Counted from the first letter of the stretch, positions 12,601 to 23,254 are shown. The stretch: 64,000 nt of DNA from Melampsora larici-populina 98AG31 (GCF_000204055.1 NW_006768766.1:3102983-3166982); one strand, 5' to 3'. The notes: a model not told the origin generated them from the sequence alone. Numbers and translations: made by a program.

Positions 12601-13538
12601 CCAAGTTCAACAGCTCTTGAAACGCGTGTTGGATAAGGCCTTTCAAGATGCGGAAGCTTTAGCAGCCAATCTCAATAACTCAACAAGTCAGCCTTTGACA
12701 ACTGCGGCGTCCCAGGCTTTGGAATCAAACGATCCCAATCCAAAAGAGATTCAGGATGACCAAGACGATGATAATTTGTTTTGACCTTCAGACGTCTCTG
12801 AATCCACCAATCAAATCGATGAATTGGACCTTTATCTGGGGACTAAGTATCCCTATAAGGATGGATGCATGTTGAAGTGGTGGAATGTTTGTGTGTATTT
12901 CAATATTATCTATCTGACGTTTATGCTTATAGCTTATACATTTGTGTGTTAGGACAACTCTAAGTGGTTTCCATTGGTTGCCAGTGTTGCAGAGAACTAT
13001 TTGGCGTGTTCTGGTACAACATGCGCTGTTGAAAGGACGTTTTCCTCTGCAGCTGACGTCTGTCAGCCTGATTGTGGTGGCCTGGACTCAAGCACAATGG
13101 AGAGGTCTGTAGGTTGTAGAGAATGGATTAAATCTGGGGTTTCTCCACCACAAGAGTTTGTTGAAGGAGCGGAACTGATCAAAAAGTACTTGCTCAGACA
13201 AGGCAGCAGTAAAAAAAATGTTTCTTTCTTTCTTTATGATATTCTTCCTTAAACAATTGATTTATAACAATCTATTCACGTTGTTATATACATATACATG
13301 ATATTTCAAGTTTTTTTTGAATATACATGATTTTTAAAGTTTTTTGAATTTACCTTCATGAAAGCGATATTTGATTGCCATATTGTATCGGGTCGTATTG
13401 CTTGAGCGATACGACATCAGGAGCCGGAATTTTTTTTTCTCCATATTGTATTGGGTATTGGTTCGCATATATTGGTTCACCAATACGATATGAAAAGACC
13501 CTGATATATTGTATTGGGTCGGATTGGTTCTGGCGTTG
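9695..13538 (+). mobile_element. hAT-superfamily DNA transposon (hAT-1), full length
   Basis: 3.84-kb element with terminal inverted repeats CAACGCCAGAACCAAT (left, plus strand) and its complement ending at 13538, flanked by CCCACACC at both sides, the 8-bp duplication expected of hAT elements. Both ends contain multiple subterminal motifs related to CCAATACGATA/GTATTGGGTCG (9700-9870 and 13370-13535), typical transposase binding-site arrays. It encodes a transposase on the plus strand (10205-13252) that carries in-frame stop codons, so this copy is probably inactive. Confidence 0.88.
10205..13252 (+). pseudogene. hAT transposase (BED finger, RNase H-like core, C-terminal dimerisation domain), with in-frame TGA
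   Basis: Multi-exon transposase. Phase-consistent exons: 10205-10366, 10440-10601, 10663-11076, about 11129-11318, 11456-11887, 11944-12096, 12164-12268, 12332 to about 12880, and 12953-13252. Visible: a basic N-terminus; a BED-type finger (CRFCCESF...CANTYQTLYGHC) in exon 3; CLMHDGWTTKGRCHAFIGAS; STDSGANN; WDAKANHVRCYVHKLAL; GYGIRWNAAVTSC; and the C-terminal dimerisation region with ELDLYL, WW, and CAVERTFSSAADVC. TGA at 12782-12784 interrupts between the acidic DDDNLF segment and PSDVSES, and another TGA at 11330-11332 lies in frame unless spliced out. As drawn, full-length transposase would need readthrough, so I call it a pseudogene. Confidence 0.75.
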
Positions 13539-15841
13539 CCCACACCAACCCTACCTTATCTCAGCAATTAGCCATCACAGGTGATTTTCCATCAGACATC
13601 CAACACACCATAGCTCAGGATCTCAAGGCTCAAAGCCAAAGGTTTGAGTCTAAACTTTAATCTTGAGACTTGCTTATAGAACAAATGTTAGCCCAGTTAA
13701 CAGTAGACAAAACGGACAAACCCAATAATCTCCCTGCCAGTACCTTGGCGCAACCCAACACCACCACACAGAATAAATCAGTGCCCCAAATTTTGGTCAA
13801 CATTAGCTCAACCCCTGCAAAAACCTTTACCCAAGCTGCATCAGAGCCCCCTGTGTGTTCCTCAACAGGAAAAGCAAGTGTCAAGGCGAGTCCTGTAAAA
13901 CCTCCAAGTAGTACTCCGCCTCAAAGACACACTCATCAAGTCTTCACACGCGAGTATCCAGTAGGGCATGAGAAAAACAAGGTAAGGTCATTCATTGTTC
14001 TCACCTGGCATACATGCACATTGACTCCCTTTCAAACCCAAGATTGCATTCAAAGTTCACATCCAAGTCCTTTGGGGAATGCTGAAGGTGAAGTCAGTTC
14101 CATCCCCTGCCGATGAAGCCAGAATGCAGTTCTTTGCAGCTTTGTACACAAATCTCGAGGCAGTCCAGGCCGCAATCAACAGCGCTGCCACACCTATGCT
14201 GGTGGCTCAACACCAAATTCAAACACTGCAGGAAGCAACCATGGGCCAAATCTGTGTCTCCCACGGCATGATCACATTGGATCAGCAAGCAATTCTCACC
14301 ATACACGTGTCTCTCTCAAAAGCAGGCTTATTAGTATGGGGCCCTGATTTGACCCAGAGTCATGATTCCTCATTCAATGGTGCCTGCTAATACATTGCCA
14401 CCCAACCCTTTTGGGAAGTTTCATCTGGGCCTTTCTACCAATACCTTCAAGTCAACCCTGATTTACTCAACCCCATTGGCTTTCTCACGTCTGTATACAA
14501 CCACTACGTACATTATCTTTCTGTCAGTAAATTAAAAAGAGAATTCAATGCTCCAGGACGTCTGGCAAAAGCCAAAAATATCAAAACCATATCTCAACGT
14601 TGCAGAAGAGTGAGTTTGTTTGTTCCCATCCTGTGCTGAATGCTATACTGCTTGACTGTCAGCTTGCCAGCAACCACAAAGCATTCACCAAACTCAACAA
14701 ATTCCCACTCCGCTACTTGGCTATCTTGGCTCAGCCCTACGCTCACAGCAACGATGAACACCACATTGAAAACAATGTCTATTTAATGAAGACCCTTGAA
14801 TATTGTTTGGCCAAGGCCAACAAGTTTTTCCAAAGACTTGACTCGATGATGTCTTGTTCTCTGACCTCAGCTGGTAAGGTCTTGAAGCAACCTCCTTGTC
14901 TGCTACCTTCAGTCCCTGTTGCTTCCACGTTCAAGTCTCCTCCCCACCAACTTCCCCTTGATTGCTAAAACACTCACTGGTTCAATGGATTGCATTATCA
15001 CAGAAGGAAGAATTTGTCAAACAAAATCAAGTCACATTATTACCCAACACCACCAAATGCTTCATTCTGACTCCCAACAAGAATCCATCCGAAAAGATGA
15101 ATGGGTGTGATTTCAACAGGAAGTACTATGATAGACTAAGCGCGCCTTACCACATCAACACAACTTCTGGCAAAGATGACAAAGAATACAACAATGGAGA
15201 AGCATTTGTAAACAGGCATATCTACAAGGAGAATATGGACAACTCAAATGACTTAACTGAGCCTAGTGATGGAAGCAATGCAGAGGAGAAGGCTGCCACA
15301 GTTGCCAGCCTGTACTTCGCATCTGGCGATTTTGGTGACTTGGAGGAGGAAAGCAAGGATGGTGATTATACTCCTTCTGAAGATGACAATGAAGACAAGG
15401 AGGACAGCAGCCCTAAGTTTGATATTGTGTTTGTTTTCTCCTTTTATTGAGTGTCCCTCTGTTCAAAGTCTCATGTCTTCTCTTTCTTGTCACTTGTTTG
15501 CCCCCCTTGTTTCTCTTGATTGTCCCTCCTTTGCACCCTTATTGAAATACATAGCTTATGTGTTGTTGTTCTTGGTTGATTTTGAGGCCCTGGTGAAAAA
15601 TCAATGATGAAATGAACGTCCTGTTGAGAACCCTGAACGTCCAAAAGATCCTCATCGATGACACACCATTGCCTTCCGCAAAGGATTCATCCCAAAATTT
15701 TGTTTATATAAAGTGTGTATAGCTCCATCCTTTGAATACTCAACCCTCATTGATCAAATAAACAAGTTTACAGTTATACACCTGCTATTTTTGTGCTATC
15801 TGATTCCAGCCTATACCACAAATCGCTCCAAAGAAACCACA

Positions 15842-16159
15842 ATGGGGATCCATGACAAAATGGGTTGGAATAATTTACCCAAACGTGTTTTGGCAAATGT
15901 CTTTTTGTTCATTCCAAGAAGTACCAATGGTATCAATTGGGTCAAGGCCACATTGGTGTGCAAAAATTGGTACAGCGCTGGAATCCGAGAGTAAGTGGAT
16001 ATGTTCACAATGTGTGTTTATGTATTGATCAAGCTGACAGTCATTGATAAGGTGTTGGAAAGTGATTACAGTTAGGGGATACAAAGTAGAAAGCCGGGCA
16101 TGTGCCCACAAGTCCAGATCCCAATTTTACAGCCAAAGTTCGGAATGTGGACTTCCGGC
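15842..16159 (+). pseudogene. F-box protein gene fragment, cut by a TIR element and assembly gap
   Basis: ATG at 15842 opens MGIHDKMGWNNLPKRVLANV, followed by an F-box pattern (LPxxVLxxVF...WVKATLVCKNWY). F-box proteins recruit substrates to SCF ubiquitin ligases. Exon 1 is 15842-15990, with donor GTAAGT. A phase-compatible acceptor at 16051 continues with ECWKVIT before the sequence runs into an inverted-repeat element at 16072 and then the N gap. The rest of the protein is not in view, so this is a truncated gene or one whose remainder is lost in the gap. Upstream at 15451-15841 I see no gene. Confidence 0.5.
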
Positions 16160-16379
16160 NNNNNNNNNNNNNNNNNNNNNNNNNNNNNNNNNNNNNNNNN
16201 NNNNNNNNNNNNNNNNNNNNNNNNNNNNNNNNNNNNNNNNNNNNNNNNNNNNNNNNNNNCGCTAGGAATTCCGCTCTATTATGAAATCATATGTTGAAGT
16301 TCCTCTGTAAAGCGTGCTGCTGTTCAGTTAAGGGTGTATAAAACCTCTAGTTATCTGGTACATTCTTTGTATCCCCTAA
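16072..16379. mobile_element. Short terminal-inverted-repeat element spanning the assembly gap
   Basis: A 15-bp perfect inverted repeat, TTAGGGGATACAAAG at 16072-16086 and its complement at 16365-16379, brackets about 308 bp including 100 N. Flanks are GTGATTACAG on the left and GTGATTGGGG on the right, matching in 7 of 10 positions, a possible degenerate long target duplication of the Mutator type. The real length is unknown because of the gap. Confidence 0.45.
16160..16259. other. Assembly gap (100 N)
   Basis: Exactly 100 N, a conventional gap placeholder. The true size is unknown. It falls inside the inverted-repeat element at 16072-16379. Confidence 0.99.
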
Positions 16380-16472
16380 GTGATTGGGGTTGGCTGGTGT
16401 CAGACCGGGGCCAGCCCGTGGCTCACGTCACAGTGCCGCGTGGCCAGTCGACACCAGCGGGTTTCCCACGTC

Positions 16473-16955
16473 GTGGATTCGTGGCCCAGTGGTAAGGCGC
16501 TCGCCTTCGATATAGGTGTAGCGAGAGATCGTCGGTTCGACCCCGGCCGGATTCAATTTTTTTCGTGTTCCCAGCAGCTGTCACATCGATCGCAAGAAGC
16601 TGTCCAACTTTACAACCAGATGAATAGAATGATCACAACAGTGAAAGCAAGTTGAAAGGATCCAATATGATATGCAATGAATGTTTTGGATCTGTGGTTT
16701 CAAACAAAGAATACAGACTGACAAGCATTCAATGCATGCTTCTCCCCAAGTAATCTCTTAAACATTGACTAATCACGCCACAAGAAAATCTGGTAAAGAC
16801 GATTGCTCTGAACCTGATCTCTATACATAGATCAGCAGCGCTACTTAGCTATATTGGAAAAATCTTGGAAATCATAAAAAAGAAATTGTAAACCAAATGT
16901 AAATCGAAATTTTCTATCATACTATTACAACATTTCTCTTTGCACATCTCCTTTT
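16473..16955 (+). repeat. Segmental duplication, copy 2 (beside VPS34 3' end)
   Basis: Homologous to 7327-8123 without the two MITEs found there. The homology ends about 10 bp from the VPS34 stop codon, so it covers what should be the VPS34 3' UTR and downstream flank plus a tRNA gene. Confidence 0.8.
16475..16555 (+). tRNA. tRNA-Arg (anticodon TCG) with 9-nt intron, copy 2
   Basis: Same fold as the copy at 7329-7409: paired 7-bp acceptor, A and B boxes, anticodon TCG at 16507-16509, 9-nt intron at 16511-16519, discriminator A at 16555 and a seven-T terminator at 16557-16563. The mature tRNA sequence is identical to copy 1. The single difference is C to T inside the intron. Confidence 0.9.
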
Positions 16956-16965
16956 AATCTATTCT

Positions 16966-19900
16966 TTACGATCTCCAATATTGCGCAACAGCATGAATCC
17001 TGAAAAACAAAACAAGAAAATCAGTTGAAAAAATCTTCATTTGCGAAGAAAAGAAAAAAGAACTCAACTTATCAAAGACAACCGTAAAGTATGACGTATC
17101 ATTTAGTTCTTTTTCAAAATGTTTAATCGCATCTTCTTCAGACAGATCTAATCTAAACTTTTCTTGTACCTAAAAATAATCATTGAAAAGGAAAAAAAAC
17201 TCAGCTTTCTTCAAAGTTAAAATGAACAAAATCACAATCCTTCACAAACCTTCATAACTGCTTTATCAGGTTCAAGTTTAATATCAGGTATATTTGCATC
17301 AATCATCAATCCAACCAAATTAATAATCAAACCTGAAGATTTCCTTAAACAAATAAATGCGCTATTACATAATCTTTTAAATCGACCATGATGTACAGAT
17401 TGATCTCCTCCCATTCCATCTAACATTTCTTTGCATACTTTAATTGAAGGTGGGAATGGTTTAGGATCTCTACCTAAGATATAACCAAAATCGACATGAA
17501 AGAAATGTCCAGTAGGTGATAACATCAAATTATCCAAATGTCGATCACCTACTCCTAATATATAAGTCACTACACAATATCCAGCTAAACGAATTCAAAA
17601 GGAATGATCAGTTTTTGGTCATCGTACTTATTTTATCATGACAAAGCAATCAAACACAGTTCTCTATATCACTCACCACAGCTCCGGACAAAATTTTCCA
17701 ATACACTAGGTGTGACCCCATACGTTCCAATCCCACCACTCGTATCAGGACTCTCAATCCGAAGGTACTCCAAGATCCCTCCAGGAAATCGACTAGCTAT
17801 CTCCCCCAAAGTAATACTACTGATGAATTGAATCATTCCGTCAACTTGTCCAGTAGCAAGAACTTTATAAGGTGTCAACTTGAGATCTAAGTGTTCCTTT
17901 CTCATTAAACGATCCATCAAACTGATCAATTGGATCACCAATTGGTCTTGTCTCATATCATCCCCATTCTTGAAGATAATCATGTAATCTGTCCCATCTT
18001 CGCATTTCAAGCTAAGCCTTAACGGAAACAGATTGGATTTGAAGACTGTGGATTTCTCGGCGTCGAATCCAACTATTTGAGTATTTGCATCGAGTGGAAG
18101 TGGAAGTGGTACGACTGGAGTAATTGATTCTGTCGAAAGTAGAGCTGCTTGTTTCGCTGGGTCTTTGAGTACGCTTTTGAGCTTTTCAATCTTCTTTGGA
18201 CGTGCATCCTTTGAGAATCGAATGTCTTTTGCTAGTTTTGACACTGATCTAACAAAGGTGACCTGTCGTTGGAGTAATTCGGACATTTGACGCCCCTTTT
18301 CGGTCTATGCAAGAGTGATGAAATCCCAATTTACAAAAAAAGTCAAGCGGGACAGAAAGCCGGGTCAGTACGTCGAATATTAACCAACGGATCTTGGCAG
18401 TAGGTGTAGTTTTCTGAAGTACGAACCTCTTGCATTTTCTCGTGAAACTTCAGAAGCACTCTACTGTACATTTGCGTAACTGTGTTATCACCACCAGCGC
18501 CTTCCTCAACCGAAAGATACCAATGAAACTGATAACCCAATACGTTTGGGTTCAAGCAACTTCGCTCGATCAAAAAGTCTTCTAAACTGACCGTGGAGGA
18601 GTCGTCAAAGTGATCAGGAAGGGTCGATCGAGGTGCAACATAGCTCTGAGAAGATCGTTTGTCCCAACCCATCACACTACTACTCGCTATATTAGCACGA
18701 GTGATGGTAGCTGTAGAAAAGCGTTGAGAGTTTCCCATTGTTGAGGATGAAGGGGTTTTTGACGGTGCAGTCGACTGTGATGATGAAAGATCAAACTTTA
18801 AAGCTTGGACCAATTGTAAGAGATATAGTACAAGCTCGTCGTCATCCGCTCTACTCAATTGCTGAACAGCAAAGCGTTTGACACGCGGGTCACGGTAATC
18901 TTCAGAGGGTCCCAAAAGCTCCAGGGCATCACCAAGACTAATGTCGGACCAGATCGGGAGCAAATCACCAATGGCCTGTCGTACTTCACCTTTGTCTGAC
19001 CAAACCACGGATTTGAGGAACTTTGTAAGCGCTCGTTTATCATGTGAAAGGAAGAATCTGAATCGCCAAACTAAGTCTCTCTCATCGCGTGTCAAAGCAC
19101 GCGTAGGGGGATAACTTAGGATATTCTGGCAAACGTATCACAATTCAATTTAGCAAGCTTATTGGCATAGGATGAGATTGTTCAAAATGGGAGGTTAAGA
19201 GAGACTGCGTACATTGAGAGCATCCCTCACACTCTTCTCAGGCCGGAGCTCGCGATCCAATGGACCATTGCGATGACTACGATGTAGACGAGTATGTTTA
19301 CTTTCAATTGGATTGTCTTGCAGCATTTCTGGGTCAACAACTGTAAAAATGTCGGAAAAGTTGGTCGTAGAGTACTGCTGCTGATATTGAGGGAGAGGTG
19401 CAGAGATGGGAAATGGAGGAAGAGATGGTTGCGGTAGATCGATTTCGTTAAAGACGATCGGAAAATCGAATCGAGGGAGATCGACATATATATACATGTG
19501 TGGACTTTTTGACGTTTCTTCCTGTGTGATTGGGTATAGTTGATATCAAACTTCAAGACATCTAATGGTGTTATCGTGCATGTGGCGAAAAACGCACTCA
19601 CAGCATGAATCTTTTCAATTTGTCTAAATGCGCATTTGTCAAGCCAATCCAGCCTAGGAAGATCGCCACGCTCTTGTTTTTTGACAAGCTTCAAGTAAAC
19701 GATAAGCGATCACATAAGAATCATTCAACGTGGATAAAATTTGAGCATTTGTTTTAGCAAGCAGAGGTCAAGAAGCTCTGGCAAACCTTTTCAAGTCGTC
19801 CCAATTTATCCGCCTCTTCTGCTTCTGCATCATCTTGTGCGGTAAGTGGATTACTTCGGGGTAATTTGCTTGGGGTTGAGGTGGCGATGTAGCCGTCTGC

Positions 19901-20749
19901 CAATTTGCCGCGCTAACGTGTTAATAAAATCCAAGAAGTTGAATTCAACGTTAACAGCTAATCACTTGAGATCCAGGCAGATATGATATTACTAACATGA
20001 AGAAGACATCTCTGTTTTCCCTTCCTCAAAGTTCTCTTTTTTCCAAAAAGGCTAAGGGTAGTACCACCCACGATTTCTGAATTCCTGAGTAAAAACGAAT
20101 CCGTACGAGAATTTAAATCTAATTCCGTATTAGAGATCGTAGAGTAGTTGACCACATCGAATACATTAAAAGTTAATTGAGCTGAATGTGGTAAATCACG
20201 ATATTTGATTGGTAATGTGATTGGAGAAGACCATCTAATAAGAAATTCAATTTATTGAGGCTTCAACATGTGAAAGCCATTGAATTGCATTAAGTGATTG
20301 AATCTCAACTGGGATTGATTAAATGATCAAACTGACGTATAAGAGCTGGTGAATGACTTGTGAGGAGTATAAAATGGTATTGTTAATGGTCGATTATCTG
20401 CCCAAACTTGTACTGATACGTATAAATCTGATAGAGGGCTATCAACCGATGAGATCAAAAGTCAATGAAAAAGTTGATCGAGATGTCTGATTGAAAGTTT
20501 CCTTGAAGGGGATTGGAATTCAACCTTTTCAAATCGATATCCAGTTGAGTTGAGATTATCGGGTCAATGGTGTTTGGATTGAACCTGTTGCCTTCGATTC
20601 TAGAGCTGATTGAATGCGCTGATTTGTTAACTAGTTGCAATGTATGGAATGGAAACTCCCAATGCTCACATTTTTAGAGTGACTGGTAAGTCAATATCGC
20701 ATGATTTTGCTATTGTCAAGGCTTGTTCATCGACTCTTGATCCTTGCAT
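16966..20749 (-). CDS. VPS34: Class III phosphatidylinositol 3-kinase Vps34
   Basis: Phosphorylates phosphatidylinositol to PI3P on endosomes and autophagosomes, working with Vps15 and Vps30/Atg6. Twelve exons (high to low): 20749-20670, 20605-20525, 20438-20337, 20234-19997, 19912-19787, 19688-19602, 19521-19213, 19125-18427, 18304-17677, 17584-17250, 17169-17069, 16999-16966; 2820 nt, 939 aa, no internal stop. Order: N-terminal C2 domain ([53 protein letters not shown]), helical PIK domain from about residue 341 ([10 protein letters not shown]...[10 protein letters not shown]), linker, then kinase domain with [12 protein letters not shown], catalytic [10 protein letters not shown] (about 795), [17 protein letters not shown] and C-terminal HAVAQYWRS. 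The length is close to human (887) and yeast (875). The start at 20749 is the first ATG after an in-frame TGA. The tRNA-bearing duplication abuts the 3' end. Confidence 0.95.
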
Positions 20750-21442
20750 CCTTGAATTCCAATCGTTATCGTCTTGGAATCAGTCATTAATATCAGATGA
20801 CGTCGGCGAGCGAATCAAGCATGCTCCTTATGGATAGCCGGCCTCAGATATCCGGCCCGCTGGCCCCGGTATACGCCTTGTACGGAGTTCTGACGTAAAA
20901 TACAACTTCACAATTTTCAGCTGCAACATTGCTTGCCTCAAGGTGACTGAGGGGATATCCAACGAGCCCAGTAGGGGCACCGCTACTTGGCTTATTGTGG
21001 CTTGGATCACACAAGCGCAAAAAATGACCTCCCAGGCCAAAATTCAAACTTATCAAAGAAAGTTTTGGCTTTGTCAGAGTACATTGTCATCTATAGTCAG
21101 TATTGCAAAGCTAATAAAGCCAATCAATAAGAAAAAAAATTGAAAGTATCTGACAAAAATAATCTGAATCATGATAGTCCCCATTGCACGCTTCTATGCC
21201 TGTCATGGGCACAACTCAGCTTCCAAAAGTAGGACCTTTTGCTCCAAGGTAACAGTTTAACTGCTTCCCACAAATTTTGCATACAGCTTACATATTTGTC
21301 AAGCATCTCACGTTTCTGGGTGAGCAGGGGCGTATTTGTGAATCTATCAACACAAGTGGGGATGTGTGGATCTATCAGAATCAGTTTGGATGCAGCTGCT
21401 TGAATTGCAGGTTTGAATGACTTTGTTATCAATAGGGGGTAT
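20750..21442. other. Intergenic, no gene recognised
   Basis: Contains a GC-rich patch at 20834-20880 and scattered short ORFs on both strands (for example 20828-21056 minus, 21169-21432 minus) with no recognisable motif. Probably old repeat DNA upstream of VPS34. Confidence 0.35.
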
Positions 21443-21828
21443 CAACACCCGACTCGCAGCGCAGACTGCGAGGCACAGCCTGCGCCTGCGCTGTGGCACA
21501 GCGCTGGGGTTTTTGAAAATATGGCGACTGCGCCTTTTCACAGCGCAGGGGCTTTTCGACTTTTCGCCACTGCGCCTTTTTGCAGCGCAGTGGATGTGTC
21601 ACTTCTCCAATGGAAAATTGAAAAAATGGGCTTTCCATCCGCCAGAAAAACAATTTTTTTGCCCACTGCGCTGCGCTGGACTTACCTGCGCTGGAGCGCA
21701 CCGCAGGGGCCTCAAAGATTTTGGGTCACTGCGCCCTAGCGCAGCGCAGTGGGTTTTGGAATTTTCGATTTTTTTGGCGCAGCGCAGTTTCGCGCATTCT
21801 GCGCTGTACTGCGCTGACGTCGGGTGTT
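21443..21828. mobile_element. GC-rich hAT-type MITE packed with AGCGCAG/CTGCGCT motifs
   Basis: 386-bp element with inverted ends CAACACCCGAC at 21443 and its near-complement GTCGGGTGTT ending 21828. Both sides carry the 8-bp duplication GGGGGTAT (21435-21442 and 21829-21836). The interior holds well over a dozen CTGCGC/GCGCAG hexamers in both orientations, far GC-richer than the surroundings. No transposase frame: the ORFs crossing it are repeat translations. Confidence 0.8.
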
Positions 21829-21836
21829 GGGGGTAT

Positions 21837-22640
21837 GCTCTCACCATAAATAACCAATTGGGCTCAATTCCTCTGCTTGATTTACTTGGGCAAGGATTAG
21901 AGTTGTGAACAATCTTTCCATATTGATGATGCAGAAGGCACTGCCACCAACCTTGCTTGATGTCTGAGCTGTGTTGTGCAGCTGCCTGTATTCTTGAGTT
22001 GGAGTTGAGGCCCAGTGTGGTTAAGCAGAAACCTTGATCTATTGAACCAATTTATTTACAGCTGTTTTGAAAATAAATGTTGCTTCTGTTGTTTTTGATT
22101 ATATTTTTTCATATCTACGGTCAATTGATATGCTGCCTGTCTAGCTTATTTATCCCAATTGGGATCAGAAATGGAGTTTGTGCAGGCTCAAGCCCGCTCA
22201 AGTGTTGGCATCAAAGGTTGAAGCTGGCTTTGGGCAAGCAATGTGAGTCAAACTTGGACTGCATCACCAGCCATTTCTGCGCTGTTCCTACCAGGTTGAT
22301 AACCACAGATATGAATAAAATAAAATAAAAAACAACAACAGCCACATTTATTTTCAAAACAGCTGTACAAGATTCAAGAAACATCAACAAAATGTAAACA
22401 AGTCAATGATGTAAAAGATATCAAAAGTCATGACAAAGGTTTAAATCACAAATTATACACATTTTCTAAAATCTCACCTCTGAATTGATATGACAATTTT
22501 CTCACTCTTTGGACAAATTGAAATGTTTACTTTGGAGCATGTCCAAACATGAGAAACTCAATTAGAGGTTGTATATCTTGAGTTCTGGAACAACCAGACA
22601 AAGAGACAAAGGAAAGGTGAAGAAGAGAAGCAGCTTTTCT
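21837..22640. other. Non-coding, probably old repeat
   Basis: AT-rich sequence without a credible gene. Short ORFs (22077-22328, 22569-22775) lack motifs. Its right part leads into the inverted terminal region that continues beyond the Gypsy insertion. Confidence 0.35.
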
Positions 22641-22723
22641 AAACTTATCAGAGTCCCACCCTGTTACTTGCAACCTAAGCCCCAGAAAAGGAACTCAGTA
22701 CAAGTTTGCTTTTCTCTGGCCTG

Positions 22724-23085
22724 TGTGATTCTTACAGGATCAGGTGCTTTTGAAAATGTAAGCGAAGTGACTTGAGGATTCATTTCAGCGAGAAGTGGAT
22801 CCTCTTTATAAGTGTTTTTGAAAAACACTAGAGACTGAAAAAGGAAAGTACAACTTGAGAGTTTACAACGAGAGGATTCTGCTTAGAGGAATCCGAGTTT
22901 GGAAAAGATACAAGTCAAGGGATTTTAGGAATAAATCCCGAATATAGATAGTAGACCATTATGATGATTATGAGATGATAGAAAAAGGAAAAGACACTTG
23001 CAGGAAAAGTCGTAAGGCTTTTCCGAAAGCGTTTTACAAAAGATAGAAAAGTAAAAAGAAGGAAATAAGAAGTTCCGGAATTACA
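22724..23085 (-). repeat. Gypsy 3' LTR
   Basis: 362 bp, identical by eye to 28895-29256. Lies at the 3' side in element sense, preceded by the polypurine tract. Confidence 0.95.
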
Positions 23086-23254
23086 CCATCCCCCACTTAA
23101 GATTCAAACATCCTCGTTTGAGCCAAAGGTATCCTCCACCACGTCTATTTCCTGTTGTACTTCGGACAAGGTGAATTCTAGTTCATGTTTGAGGGAATGT
23201 AGTATATCTAGATCTTCATTTCCAATAGTCAGTTTTGATAAGAACCGTAATTGG

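Larger units (their letters stand above)
9675..15450 (+). pseudogene. Decayed multi-exon gene of unknown family, disrupted by hAT-1 after codon 7
   Basis: Starts ATG at 9675 (MSLVPHT); after seven codons the hAT element 9695-13538 is inserted. Beyond it the same frame resumes (NPTLSQQLAITGDFPSD) and runs on in conceptual translation to 13981. An intron 13982-14042 joins to IAFKVHIQVLWGM; a later segment (14391-14609) carries KREFNAPGRLAKAKN. A second intron (14610-14662) leads to FPLRYLAILAQPYAHSNDEH and KANKFFQRLDSMM, and a further piece has FNRKYYDRLSAPYHI. Besides the transposon, the frame carries stops TAA and TGA near 13660-13668, TAA at 14388-14390, and a frameshift near 14965. I do not recognise a function. 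The style resembles lineage-specific multicopy proteins of rust genomes (inference). It is almost certainly non-functional. Confidence 0.65.

Noticed and set aside
20439..20749. VPS34 truncated at its N-terminus by a repeat insertion
   Set aside because: At first no C2 start was visible, but two small exons (20749-20670, 20605-20525) supply [10 protein letters not shown] and RIEGNR in correct phase, so the gene is complete.
21413..21908. Overlapping ORFs through the GCGCAG-rich block
   Set aside because: Translations of a repeat-filled MITE; composition (Ala/Cys/Arg/Ser) is dictated by the hexamer.
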